Shown: positions 37,816 to 48,392 of the stretch, piece by piece
Layout of the letters: every line of letters starts with the position of its first letter
Numbering within the stretch: the first letter of the stretch is position 1
Assembly: GCA_905220665.1 (NCBI GenBank)
Contig: CAJNAR010000172.1
Location: forward strand, 124,001-188,000
Direction: 5' to 3'
DNA: 64,000 nt
Source: Albugo candida
Lineage: Eukaryota; Oomycota; Peronosporomycetes; Albuginales; Albuginaceae
Notes under the pieces: model-generated
Seen by the model: the letters and a program-made list of their open reading frames with translations, nothing else
Databases searched by the model: none
What the model was told of the DNA's origin: nothing
Program-made: the position numbers and the translations under genes

Positions 37816-39877
37816 CTAACGAGTGTTCTTTTTCCAAAATCCTTTTACCTGAAATCAAACAGATTTTCGTAAAAAGGACAACGACGGCAGATGATTGAAA
37901 AACGTACCAAATTCATTACATGACCACCTGAACGCATTTTGGCAGATGAAAGGATAGGATTCGTTGCCGAAGAAGTCTCTGTCCGGACTGTCGTATTGGA
38001 GTCGAATTCCCTACGTGTCACATCCTTGCCACCTTCGCGAGGCGCACTTGCATGTTTTCGAAGAGAATTTGGTGGATGATTGGTGGTGTATGATGTACCA
38101 CCATTACAGTGCTTATTTGTATACAATCGATGTTTGACACTTGCCAGCGATCCATTGGAGCCAGATTCCGTATCTGAAGCTTCAACAACGGGCTTACTGG
38201 ACGGTGCATACGATCCATAAGTGCCGTGTGATGTGGGATACGCATCAGAGTTGTGGCTGATACCACTTGAGGCGTCTGTGGAAGGAGTCGGGGCCCCGCT
38301 ATTAGACCGCTCGACAATCGGTTGCTTGGATTGAAGGCAGGATGAGAGACTTGGAATACCATTATCAATACTAGCTTTGTGTGATCTTTGGCTTCCGAGA
38401 GCGTCAACATCGGATTGTTCGCCAGAGGGGCGTTTTCCTTTCTCTCTATTTCGACACAATCATTCAGTGAGACCCAAAATTAAAAATGTACTCATCTGTA
38501 CGCACAATTGTTCACGCTTTCGAACAGCCGCTTCACGTCTCAAAAACTCGGCTTCGAGATCTACAAAGCTCTGTCAGCACACAACCAATGACATCAGCGA
38601 CTAAAAAGACAATACCTTTCAGCTTCTTTTCTCGAGCGTTCAATTCGGCTTCTTGTCGTCTGAGGTTCTCTTCGACGCCGAGTAATTCCTTCATTTTGGT
38701 ATTGTATGTAGCCTGGAGCTGTTTGACATCAGGTAGATTAGCAGCGGGCGTGGATGGCGTTGATGTCAAAGGCGTTGACGAGGATGAAAAGGACTGAAAC
38801 ACGGCCGGATTTGCAGCTGCATACGCACGCAATCGCTGTTGTAATTCTGGAATTCTCTCAAGATCTTCTATTCTTGGCCGACGAGAGCGCTGACGATGCA
38901 ATTGCCAACGAATCGCTTGAAAAAGACCTTCGGTATAACGACTAGAGATTGGTGCAAAACGACCAGCATTGATTTTTTTAGCCAATGCGAGTTGATTAGT
39001 TGCGTCGAACGGCGGTCTATGAGGTAACAGCGACTCAGAATTATATTGTGCGCGAGAGTGAGCTGTCCGTACGCTAAAGTGGCCATTTCGTATAATAGGC
39101 AGCCCAATGCCCAAATATCCGATCTGTCATCATATGTCATCTCATTCACCATTTCTGGGCTCATGTAATACGGAGTTCCCACGTTTGTTTGAGCGAATCT
39201 TGACTCGCTTTTGAGCTCTTTAGCCAGACCAAAATCGCCTAATTTTGCGTTACCCTAGGATATGACACATTGGATGGTGCAGTTGAAACCTCACTTTAGA
39301 AGACTTACGTTACTATCAAGGAAAATGTTTCCTGGCTTGATATCTCTGTGTAAGATTGGCCGCACAACATTTCCTTCTCGATGACGATGACACTCGCGAA
39401 GGGCCAAGTAAATATGTGTAAATACGTGCCATATAAAATCCTCTTCGATAAATGAGCTGGACAAAGCTTTTAAGTTCGCATTTTTTACTGTAATTGGCGA
39501 TAGAACGTACCCCTCACGCTTTTTCCGCTTTATGAATTGACTCAGATCTCCTCCTTCACAGTATTCCATAACGATGTAAATTTTCATGGCTTGTTTATCG
39601 ATGACGCGGTCCAAATATCGTACAATATGTGGATGTCGGAGCTCACGCAAAATGTTCACTTCGCTGACAATCAACTGTTTTTCTTTCTCACTCATGGCGC
39701 CATAGTTGACTTCTTTCCACACTAACACCTATAGTCACAATCACATTGCCTAAGTACTCAGCACATCAACGATTCACTTTATTCGCGACATACTTTGCCG
39801 TCTGATTTTCGTATAATTTCTGTGACCACACCAAAAGATCCCTTCCCAATCACACGCACTTGTTCGTACGCTTCCAT
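37816..39877 (-). CDS. NEK-family serine/threonine protein kinase
   Basis: Eight exons on the minus strand: 39877-39794, 39728-39511, 39456-39309, 39254-39073, 39016-38616, 38560-38506, 38445-37908 and 37848-37816. All introns are GT-AG and 54-65 nt, and the joined frame is 552 residues. The kinase domain starts MEAYEQVRVIGKGSFG (glycine loop 10-16), then VWKEVNY (ATP-site lysine), HRDIKPGN, LGDFGLAK and GTPYYMSPE, the NIMA-related pattern. A coiled-coil segment follows (EENLRRQEAELNAREKKLK), then a long Ser/Thr-rich tail. NEKs act in mitosis and cilia or flagella. The third intron (39510-39457, 54 nt) has no stop and is a multiple of three, so its retention would only add 18 residues. One or two junctions could be shifted by a few bases. 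Confidence 0.92.
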
Positions 39878-40521
39878 ATCCGTCGCTTGGTGTGTGAAGC
39901 GTGCGAAAACTTTAAAGTATTGTGGTCACACAAAAAACCCAATTTCGTTTCTCGTGAACGCTATACTATCGTAAAACTCAATGCGGTTTACGACGAGCTT
40001 GTTTTTGTATCGAAACTGCGGCAGAGTGTGTTTACGTTCAGTCAAAATACGTGTATGTGATTTGTCGTAATGTATCAACCAAATTGAGTAAGTAATGCGT
40101 CTATTATGTGCGAAATATGAAAAAAGTGGCCATTTATAAGGGGAAGGGGTCCATGGCATGATAAGAATAAGATCAAAGTATGAGGAGAACTGTGAAAAAG
40201 CCCCACATATTCGGAAAGACTACTGTACCGCTCCTACTCAGTTATTTACTAATGGCTACGATTCTTAGTCCACATCCAAGACAGTAGATTGGATAGTGTG
40301 GTGTAAAGCAACCTTGCGCTACATGATAATAATGAGTCTGGTTTTTTGAACCGACCGCTTCGTCGGCTCGATACATCGACAAAAGATGTTTACTATTCAC
40401 GATTTCGCTCTATGTGCCACTGCCTTGTCCTTTCTTTTCGGATGTGCCATAGAGCAGACACCATTCGACTGTAGTGAAGACCTTGTCCAAAAATATAACA
40501 AAAATGTACTGGTTTCTCTGC
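39878..40521. other. Intergenic region between NEK and K+ channel genes
   Basis: About 640 bp. It holds the NEK promoter on its left side and the 3' end region of the channel gene on its right. Short frames on both strands show no motif. Confidence 0.4.
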
Positions 40522-41556
40522 TTAATCGTGTTGCGTTTTCTGTAATTCTTGATCCAAGCGCTCTAAATCATTTTTATCCAATACACCGCTACCGTCACGA
40601 TCCAACTTTCTGAATTGCGTCAATATCCGATCGATATCGTCCTGCTCTACTTTATTCATCTTCACCAACATGTATGAAAGGTATTCCAGTTTTGAAACCT
40701 GTCCATCACCGTCTGCGTCCATCGCAAGTAGTTCTTTCATGCTGATTCTCTACACAAAGCGCTTGAGCAGTGAGAACGTACTTGTCCCGTGCAGAAACCT
40801 TGCCTTTTTCATCACCGCACGACGATTGATCTCCTCGATAACAGCGCCGATACCGTGTGCGACAGCAATTACTGAGAACGGGAGATAAAATATCGCAAAT
40901 ACTCGACCGCCATTGGATTTTGGTGAGTAATCTCCAAACCCGACTGTCGTTATAGTTACTGTTGTATAATATAAACAGTCGAGGATAGGCCAGCCTTCCA
41001 TTTGACCGAGAACGATGCCGCCAACAATCGACATGATAAAAGGCGTCAATGCGCATACCATTGCGCGCGTACTTTTCGATACCAAGCATCGATACCATCT
41101 GCTTCTGCTTTTACGCGCCTTTTTGGTTACACGTAACTTTGACAAATACTCTTTCCGGGCAACACTGTCGCCGTGCTTGGTATGCGCATTGATCGCCGCA
41201 TGATCCACCTTTTTTAATAGCTTTTGCGTCGCCTTTTTTGCAATCGCACGTTCACGTTCTACAAACCACGAAGCGAGTCTTCCTAACGCGATTGCAATCG
41301 TACAAATTCCATAAAACGCAAAGAGTATCGTAAAGGCTTTGCCTGCGTTCGTGCGTGGTATCACATCGCCGTATCCGATTGTCGTGACGATAATCATAGA
41401 GTAATAGACGCAATCAATCACAGACCACGACTCAATATAACGGAAAAATACGACGCCAACAAGCAGATACGTCGACACGAGCAGTAATGCCATCCGATAC
41501 GCTTTCCGCGCACTTTTTGCGTCATTGTTGATCTCTTCCGCTCCATGAAGCATCAT
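40522..41556 (-). CDS. Two-pore-domain K+ channel with EF-hands (TPK-like)
   Basis: The protein has two pore modules, each a membrane helix, a selectivity filter and a second helix: TTIGYGD (near 41385-41365) and TTVGFGD (near 40960-40940). After a short linker come two EF-hands, with loops DADGDGQVSKLE and DRDGSGVLDKND. This layout matches plant-type TPK channels, K+-selective and Ca2+-regulated, in vacuolar or plasma membranes. An in-frame TAG (40750-40752) lies between the second pore and the EF-hands. An in-frame intron of 51 nt (40798-40748) or 66 nt (40815-40750) removes it. The start is uncertain: ATG at 41556 gives about 322-327 residues, but the frame is open to 41607 and a further 5' exon is possible. 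Confidence 0.87.
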
Positions 41557-41607
41557 TCTGGCACCCAATCCGCCGACATTGGAATGACGATACCGCGCAA
41601 CGCGCAC

Positions 41608-41992
41608 GTGATCGTGCTCTGATTTCTACATAAGGAGCCTGAAGCTCGGCATTCATTCCTGTGCAATAAGTACCGTGTCCTTCTTCTTTAAGTTCGAATC
41701 TTGAAAAGCTGCATCACCCGACAACTATGCAGACTTTCCTTATTACAATTCAAGTGATGTTTGCGAAAGATATACCGAGAGAATATCTGTAAATTCAACC
41801 AACTCTGAAGTTATTGGTGACACATCTGTGCGCTTGACGCAAACAGGTGATTGTCTCTACCGTTGATAGGCGTCTAAATAGACCAAAGTACCTTTATTGC
41901 TTGCATTTTAACCCTCTGCGATAATGATAATTATGCCTTTTGGGGTCTTATCAATAATGTTACGTAAATGTACATGATCAAATCCCAACATG
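41608..41992. other. Intergenic region upstream of the TPK-like gene
   Basis: About 385 bp between the channel gene and the polytopic membrane protein gene. It may contain an unrecognised first channel exon: an ATG-initiated frame (MNAELQAPY) runs into the channel in another frame. No other feature is seen. Confidence 0.3.
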
Positions 41993-43714
41993 CTATTTCG
42001 AATGTCCTCCCGGCATGTGAGCTACCGGAGGTCCACTCACAGGAATCTGAGCGATTCCATGAAAAACATTCTTTGGCAGCCGGTAATAGAGAGTTGCCTC
42101 GATCAGTTTGAGCACATCTGTGGGTCTCGCAGTCTCGCGATATGTAAATCGCAAGGACCAAAACAGAGCTCCAAGAAGCTGACTCGCCAAAATAGTTGAC
42201 ACGTGAAACTCGACGGGTTTTCGATTTGCAGAAATTCGGAATGAGAATACTACACTATCGCTGATATTTCCATGAGAGCTTTTTATAAAAAACCAAAATA
42301 TGAGTGCAATCGTGCAATATGTATTAAACCATGCGATCAATTTGGCAAACCATTGTTGAAAACCAAGACACAGCCTCATATTAGGCATCACAGCATCCAT
42401 ATAAAGATTGAGAGTGCCCCATAATACAGTTGAAAATATCAATAAGATGCGAAAATCCCAATTGACCACATCACACGCACACACCATAATGACGCATAGT
42501 TGCACTTGCGATACAAAGGAGTCGTCACTGGTAATGATTTGACGCACCATATCGATTTGAGTGCATGCGGCATACGTTCCCGTGTGGAAAAACGTGAGGA
42601 AATACGCAAGAAACACCAAAACTTGATGCTCAATGCGATGGGCATGCAATTTGTACCCGCTGGCTACGGAAAAGAGCAGTGCCGCGGTCAATAAGGAACC
42701 AACGTATCCCGATGTTTGGATAAGGAATCGATGGCGACGTGTAAACAAGAACGGGCGCAATTGAGGCCAAACAATCCGTGAGGAATCGAGTAATGGGACG
42801 CGAAATTGGCTCACACAAAGTTGTACATCTACGCATGACCCTATCAACACTTAAATACGCACAGAGGGTTGTAACAAACCTCTCTCCTTGCTTTGTGGCG
42901 GCATTTTTGGCTTCACAACCTCACTTTGTTGCCTTAATCTGACTGTCGCATGATACATGTGCAATACATGAAACTTTAGAGCGTGCTTTTTGCCTAAAAT
43001 AAGGTCTTTGGATTTTGCAACTTTGACTAGAACAAATATTGCACTAATGACCAGTGTACCTAAAGCCACATCACTATCTTTCAATACTGCATCACCAATT
43101 CGAATAGTTGTGTGCGTGTTACGTGAGAATAAATCCACTTGCGTCGCTCCGACCAAAAGTATAATCGACGGTGAGGCAAATAACAGCAACAATAACTCAT
43201 GTCGACGAGAGTACAAATTTGCATCGGAGAAGTAAACGGCCTGGTACCCTACAAACGCCATGAAGAAGAACAACACACGGATATCCCTTGCCATTTGTAT
43301 GTAAAGTGCTTGTGTGCCAGCATTGAGCGCGGTCAAGTACCAGAATTCATACGTTCGCATAGTGAGGTTCCCCATATCAATTGAGAATGTAGGCAACCAG
43401 CAACACGCTGCAAGTACAGTCACAATGAAAAGCAGACTGTTGCTCCATACTGCAAGTGAGATGTTTGCATACACATTGGAAATCGATACGATATGAATAT
43501 TTATGACGAACAGTGTGTTTACAATTGGCTGTGCACGAACGAAAAACGAAATGCATTTAGCTTGTCGACGCTCATCAGTAACGAAAAGTGACAGCCAGCA
43601 TCGCGATGGATTTAGTTTTGGTAGTGGATCACATACTTCAAAAGCGTAATAAACGGGAAGCTGGTGATTCGAATCGATTTGCGGATGAACTCGTCGGCTC
43701 GACGTCTGTGTCAT
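41993..43714 (-). CDS. Polytopic membrane protein of unknown function
   Basis: Two long open frames lie in the same register, separated by a TAA at 42851-42853. A GT-AG intron of 51 nt (42879-42829) or a 39-nt alternative ending at 42841 removes the stop and keeps the frame, giving about 556 residues. I count around ten to twelve hydrophobic segments, for example LLFIVTVLAACCWL, LLLLLFASPSIILLVG, LLTAALLFSVASGY and IALIFWFFI. The N terminus is polar, and there are charged loops around VKVAKSKDLILGKKH. It lacks any transporter signature I recognise. It lies tail-to-head behind the core-protein gene, 149 bp away. Confidence 0.8.
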
Positions 43715-43863
43715 AATATTTCATTCCGGTAGATACGGTACGTAGGGCTAATTATATAAGAGACTGGCGGTACATTTGCTATTCTTATCGAATGTATAGA
43801 GTCAAATGAATAGTTTCGCTCGTTTTCCTGCGACTCGAGTTAACAAGGATTCATGCGTTTTTG

Positions 43864-45323
43864 CTAATAACGGACCCAGTACGAGCGTCGTCGGAGGTTC
43901 GTGTAGTCGGGAAGCTCGTGAATGGAACCAATCGCAGACAGCGCGTGCTCTTTGTCGTTGATAATTTCATCGGCAGTAGCGCGCACAGAGGCTGCGTCGA
44001 TAGCATCTATTTGCGCAAATGTTTCCGGAAGTGATAAACGTTTGCCAAATGCCAGCATTTGACGACCGATATCGTCGCTGATTTCGCATGGATTGTCCAA
44101 ATTCAGCAAAAGATTCGCTTTCAGCTGAGCTTTCGCGCTTTCAACTTCTTCGTCGGATGTGCGGTGGACCAGACGCACTAATGATTCCATCACATACCAC
44201 ATTAGATCATTCGCTTTGTATTGATCCGCAATCGCGTACACGCCAAATAGACCAGTATCGCTGTAATTGAGGTTGAAAGTCTCAAATGATAGCGCTAATT
44301 CTTGTTCAGCAACAGCTTGTGCGAGCTTTGAAGAAGCATTTAAACCGGCAGAACCACTTCGATCCCATTTCCCAATCAGTACTTGCATCAGTTTTGCTGG
44401 GAAAAAGTGTTTACTGGTCCATTGGAAAGCTTCAAATGCGATGGCCACATGAGCCAACGGGATGTAATCATTTTTGATACGAACATCCGACCCCACAAAA
44501 AGAGACGGTTTGAGGCTCATGCACGTTTTACTGGCTGGTAACATGCCTAACGCCTTATCTGCGAGCCGGACGAGCTCGGAATGCTCAATTGCCCCAGCAC
44601 CGGCCACAACCACGCGATCAGCTGTCATATTGGTCGAATGGTATGACTCCAAATCATCCAAAGTGACGTTGAAAATCTATAGAGAAACGAATTAGCTGAT
44701 TGGATATCGATTGTGTAATAGGAGCATACATCCTTTTCTCTTCCGACGAGAGAATGACCCAACTCGGTGTCCATGAAAGCTGTCTCATGCAAATGGTCAA
44801 AAACGAGCGATTTCGAGTAGCCGGATCGCGTAACCCGAATGTGTTCGGCAAGAGCTTGGCACTCGGCGGTGAGAGTGGTGGAATTCCAGCTTGGCGGCTG
44901 TAATAATTCTCCCAATAATTGAACTGCCGCACTTACATCGTTCTTGTGCACATGCGCACTTAATACGGTTCGTTCGCGATCGGTATGCGTACTTAAGCGG
45001 CCGCCAAGTTCGAGGATTTTTTTCTCGAGTTGTTCGTGGCTCCGTTTTTTTGTGCCGGTCATAATCATTCGCTCAAATAAAAGCGCTGTGGCACCATTTG
45101 AATACCGTGTACCCGCTTGAATAGAAATATTGATTGTAGCGGTTTCATGTGACGTTAGTTCGGAGGCAACACGAACTCCATTTTGTAATTTGGATACTTT
45201 TGTCACAGGAGCTTGAACGTAAGAAGGATGGAGAGAAGACGCGTGTACAGCGGCAGCCACGCTTTTATGACGACATAACGTCTTGTACATTGATGAAACG
45301 GAATTTGATCGAAGCGAAATCAT
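43864..45323 (-). CDS. M16-family mitochondrial protein (bc1 core protein 1 / MPP-beta-like)
   Basis: Two exons, 45323-44730 and 44676-43864, joined across a 53-nt GT-AG intron give 468 residues, the normal size for the family. The N terminus is basic and Ser/Ala-rich, like a mitochondrial presequence. The M16 fold is shown by NGVRVASE, the IQAGTRY block, YHSTNMTADRVVVAGAG, and the C-terminal RRRSYWVRY shared with MPP-beta and core protein 1. The zinc-binding HxxEH is absent: the site reads ATALLFERM, so neither histidine nor the paired EH remains. It should therefore be catalytically inactive and act as a structural core subunit of complex III. A separate active MPP-beta would then be expected elsewhere in the genome. 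Confidence 0.9.
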
Positions 45324-45539
45324 CGTCACAGTAATTCGACGTCGAAAATGTGCCGCGTTTTTGTGGTTTCAAAAGCCGCTTTTGAGACCCTTCTTAGCTT
45401 ATGACGATAAAGTGTGAGAGTTCGCTGTCTTGAACCGCCTCTATTAAGTTATATATCCTACAATAATATCATACTACAACACATCATAAAATGGCTCTCT
45501 TAAATGCTTTCCATTGAGCTCGTACAATATAATTCCTTC
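45324..45539. other. Intergenic region, 5' of the core-protein gene
   Basis: About 215 bp between the start of the core-protein gene and the stop of the MULE-derived gene, both on the minus strand. It must hold the core-protein promoter. No motif stands out. Confidence 0.35.
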
Positions 45540-48101
45540 TCATTCATGCTCCAATTTCCCTTTCTTTTCACCATTTTGAGTTGCACTTTCATTCCCGACA
45601 AAAGATCGTTTATTTCCAACGCGCTCTTCCTCTTCTTCCTCCTCCTCATATTCATCCTCTCTCATCTCCTCCTCATTCATCGTAATGTCATCTCCTCCAG
45701 CGTCAGTGTGCATTTTTCGCACTAATGCTTTTGCTGGTGATGTACCCACAACGCGGTACACTTCCATCGTGTAAACCGGTTCCACCGCCAATTGAATTGA
45801 TGGGATTTTGCTTGCGGAACGCGCAGCCGCCAGAAAATGCGCACAGGGAAGTCCCGTTTGAAAAATAAACGCACATGAGCACGTTCGATCCAATAGATTC
45901 ACCCGAAAATCAATACTTTTCTCCTTTTCGCGGGAGGAAACAAAAGCGATATCGTGCTCCACAATCTGAACATCAAATCGACTCGCACACACGGCTTCTC
46001 TCTGTAACAACTGCAGCGCATTTGGTGTCAACCGCAGAAACTGAAAGAATTCATTCAGATCCATTTTACATCGATCGCGAAAATTCAATGTATTGGAGTA
46101 TTTGCGTTTTGAAGAGAGTGAATGTTTTTCAATGGCTGAAATTCGAGAAAATCGGTCTTCTTGTCGAAGATGCGCTTCACGCATAAAACACAGCAGTAGT
46201 TCTTTGATGTCGAAGAGCGGAAGTGTCTCACGAGTCAAAATGGAAAAATCGGCGCCGCGTTCTTCGGTCACGTCGACATTGAGCCCATTTATGTGCGATG
46301 AAAAGTATTCCTGGAGACACGTGGAGTTCCAATGATACGATCGTGTTCCATGGCATGCAAACATCGCCCAATGAGTTGGATCAAGGCTTCTTAGGAACGT
46401 ACTTGCGCCTGTGTGGATCTCTGCTATAGCATCCAATGCTTGATGGAAGGAAGAGATGCTGAATGCAAAGCGTGCTTGTTGTATTTGTGCTTCTAATGCG
46501 ACCAGCATGTCATCCGAAAGAGAAGGAATAAGCGTATTCTGAATCGCTTTGGAAATGCTGTCTGTACAGTATAGTGGTTTTGCCTCTGGAAAAATATGAC
46601 GAATTCCACGTATGAGCCCAAGCTGCTTATAATCCACAAAGATGGCCGTCTCATTGAGTAAGAATCCAACCTTTTCTAACTGATGCATGAACCACTGGAT
46701 ATTCGCTTCATCTGGAATCACGACAAAGCCGAACGCGACTAAATGAGGCTCAAAATTTCCATCTTTTCCAATCATGGTGATGAGATGACGTTGACCGAAT
46801 CGTTCTTGGGCCTCTTTGCTGTGGTTTTTTGGTAAAGTACACGGAAGAATATCAATTCCGAAAACACTTTGAAGGCAAGGTAGCATGCAGGGCACCCATT
46901 TTGGCACAATGCACGCGCTCATAAGCGCTCCATCTTCATTACTTCTGGAGGTGATATAACTTCCGGGGTAGTCGGTTCGTAAAAGCCTTAGCAAGTTGTC
47001 AAGATCTTGCGAAACTGGATCGCTCTGTGCAGTCGATTGATCAGCTTCATCGGAGTTTTTGAATGTCACAATAGAGCGATGTAAACCGCTCAAAAGCGGT
47101 GCAGATGGAAAGTCGGCTTGACACTCCGAAGAATGTACCAAGCGCATGGACGAGATTTTCCATTGGTCCGTTTTGGTGACTTTCAGTAATCGAACAAACC
47201 AATCACAGTTTGAATGGCTGCAGATATACTTTTTATTCCGCCCACCGCTCCCCTTCTTATCCATACGAGTACGTTTCTTTTGTACGTGGAGAGAAAATGT
47301 GTAGATCGCTCGAGCTGCTTCCTTGGCTGTGGACCATCGCATCGTTGTGGAAAGTGCATATTTTCCGGAGAGCCCGTCTGAGGAATTTACCAAATTCGCT
47401 GGCGTTTGGCCTGCCAATGGAGTCAAATTGCGCGTGTCAGTAAGGCTTCTGAACGACGAGTCGAATGAATGCGCCGAAGGTGTCGTCAAAGGCGTTGGAA
47501 GCGGACATTCGGATTTATAAAGTTGATTGTGGGATTGTTGCGTTAATGTTGCTCCAACAGGTGACATCTGATTCTGAGAGAATCGTTTCTGAGGATAGGC
47601 ACAAGGTGTGGTAAATGTGGTGTGGAATGGTGTGCCTGCTGGTTGTACCAATATTTCGTCGCATTGAGCGTGATGGTACAAATTGCTCGAGTCGATGCGG
47701 TATCGTTCGGAGTTTGGAACGGGTTTGATCTGTATGTAGTAATGGCACCATGGATTGTATTCGCAAGTGACACAAACGCTTCCAGGTTGATTCGTGTATT
47801 CGTCATTAAGGAGGCTTTTATATTGAAGACGGCGTTGTCCTTGCGATTGCGATTCATTCACTTCTTGGATCAGCAAGAGTGCTTCTTGAAGTGTTTGAAA
47901 CTCTTTTCCGGCTCGTAAGTTTTCTTTTGTTGCCGCAGATGGACTACAAGCTCTTCCGAATGTCATTGGAATTGGCATAGATAACAGATTTATTGCTGAA
48001 TTTGTAGAGCACGTGGTTGAGAGCATTCGAGGAGTCATACATCGTGTATACATTGATGACATTGTCGCTTGGTCAAGTAACGTTCCTCCTGAGCCGTTCA
48101 T
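45540..48101 (-). CDS. MULE-derived SWIM zinc-finger protein (probably domesticated)
   Basis: An uninterrupted 853-codon frame. Two C-x4-C...H-x-C type DNA-binding modules (about 111-147, C-E-Y-N-P-W-C...HHAQC; about 293-330, CSHSNCDWF...HSSEC) resemble the WRKY-GCM1/FLYWCH fingers of Mutator transposases. Residues about 435-640 match a MULE transposase core (HLVAFGFVVIPDEANIQWFMHQLEK, then FVDYKQLGLIRGIRHIFPEAKPLYC). Near 738-755 is a SWIM finger, C-x-C...C-x-H (CSCAFIFQTGLPCAH). The C terminus is strongly acidic (E-rich). There are no frame breaks, I see no TIRs nearby, and it sits in the gene-dense block. This suggests a host gene, perhaps a transcription factor like plant FAR1/FHY3, rather than a live element. 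The canonical catalytic residues cannot all be assigned. Confidence 0.83.
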   Translation of the reverse strand: MNGSGGTLLDQATMSSMYTRCMTPRMLSTTCSTNSAINLLSMPIPMTFGRACSPSAATKENLRAGKEFQTLQEALLLIQEVNESQSQGQRRLQYKSLLNDEYTNQPGSVCVTCEYNPWCHYYIQIKPVPNSERYRIDSSNLYHHAQCDEILVQPAGTPFHTTFTTPCAYPQKRFSQNQMSPVGATLTQQSHNQLYKSECPLPTPLTTPSAHSFDSSFRSLTDTRNLTPLAGQTPANLVNSSDGLSGKYALSTTMRWSTAKEAARAIYTFSLHVQKKRTRMDKKGSGGRNKKYICSHSNCDWFVRLLKVTKTDQWKISSMRLVHSSECQADFPSAPLLSGLHRSIVTFKNSDEADQSTAQSDPVSQDLDNLLRLLRTDYPGSYITSRSNEDGALMSACIVPKWVPCMLPCLQSVFGIDILPCTLPKNHSKEAQERFGQRHLITMIGKDGNFEPHLVAFGFVVIPDEANIQWFMHQLEKVGFLLNETAIFVDYKQLGLIRGIRHIFPEAKPLYCTDSISKAIQNTLIPSLSDDMLVALEAQIQQARFAFSISSFHQALDAIAEIHTGASTFLRSLDPTHWAMFACHGTRSYHWNSTCLQEYFSSHINGLNVDVTEERGADFSILTRETLPLFDIKELLLCFMREAHLRQEDRFSRISAIEKHSLSSKRKYSNTLNFRDRCKMDLNEFFQFLRLTPNALQLLQREAVCASRFDVQIVEHDIAFVSSREKEKSIDFRVNLLDRTCSCAFIFQTGLPCAHFLAAARSASKIPSIQLAVEPVYTMEVYRVVGTSPAKALVRKMHTDAGGDDITMNEEEMREDEYEEEEEEEERVGNKRSFVGNESATQNGEKKGKLEHE

Positions 48102-48392
48102 GGCAAGTCAGATTATGAGATATAGTACGTCTGCTCTTACTGGATACTTGCAGCAAGCAATGACTCATATCTGATCTTTCATGTTCTTACTCTACGGCCG
48201 GAAAGGAAGATCAGAAAGACACGAATTCCTGAGCATTTGATTGTGTGGCTTCTATGTAAAGTAGCGTGATGGCACTTAAATATCCCGATGGCGCATCCTT
48301 TTTTGAGAGCGATGACACGAAAATCACTCATATTACGTGGCGGCACATCACATACAAACATCAAGTTGAAAGTAGAAAATGGACTACTTGTG
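48102..48392. other. Intergenic region upstream of the MULE-derived gene
   Basis: About 290 bp between the MULE-derived gene and the 3' end of HAT1. No supported feature. Confidence 0.35.

Noticed and set aside
40750..40781. A 32-nt GTACGT...TAG intron in the TPK-like gene
   Set aside because: It has a good donor but yields a frame that misses the EF-hands; the 51- or 66-nt alternatives keep them in frame.
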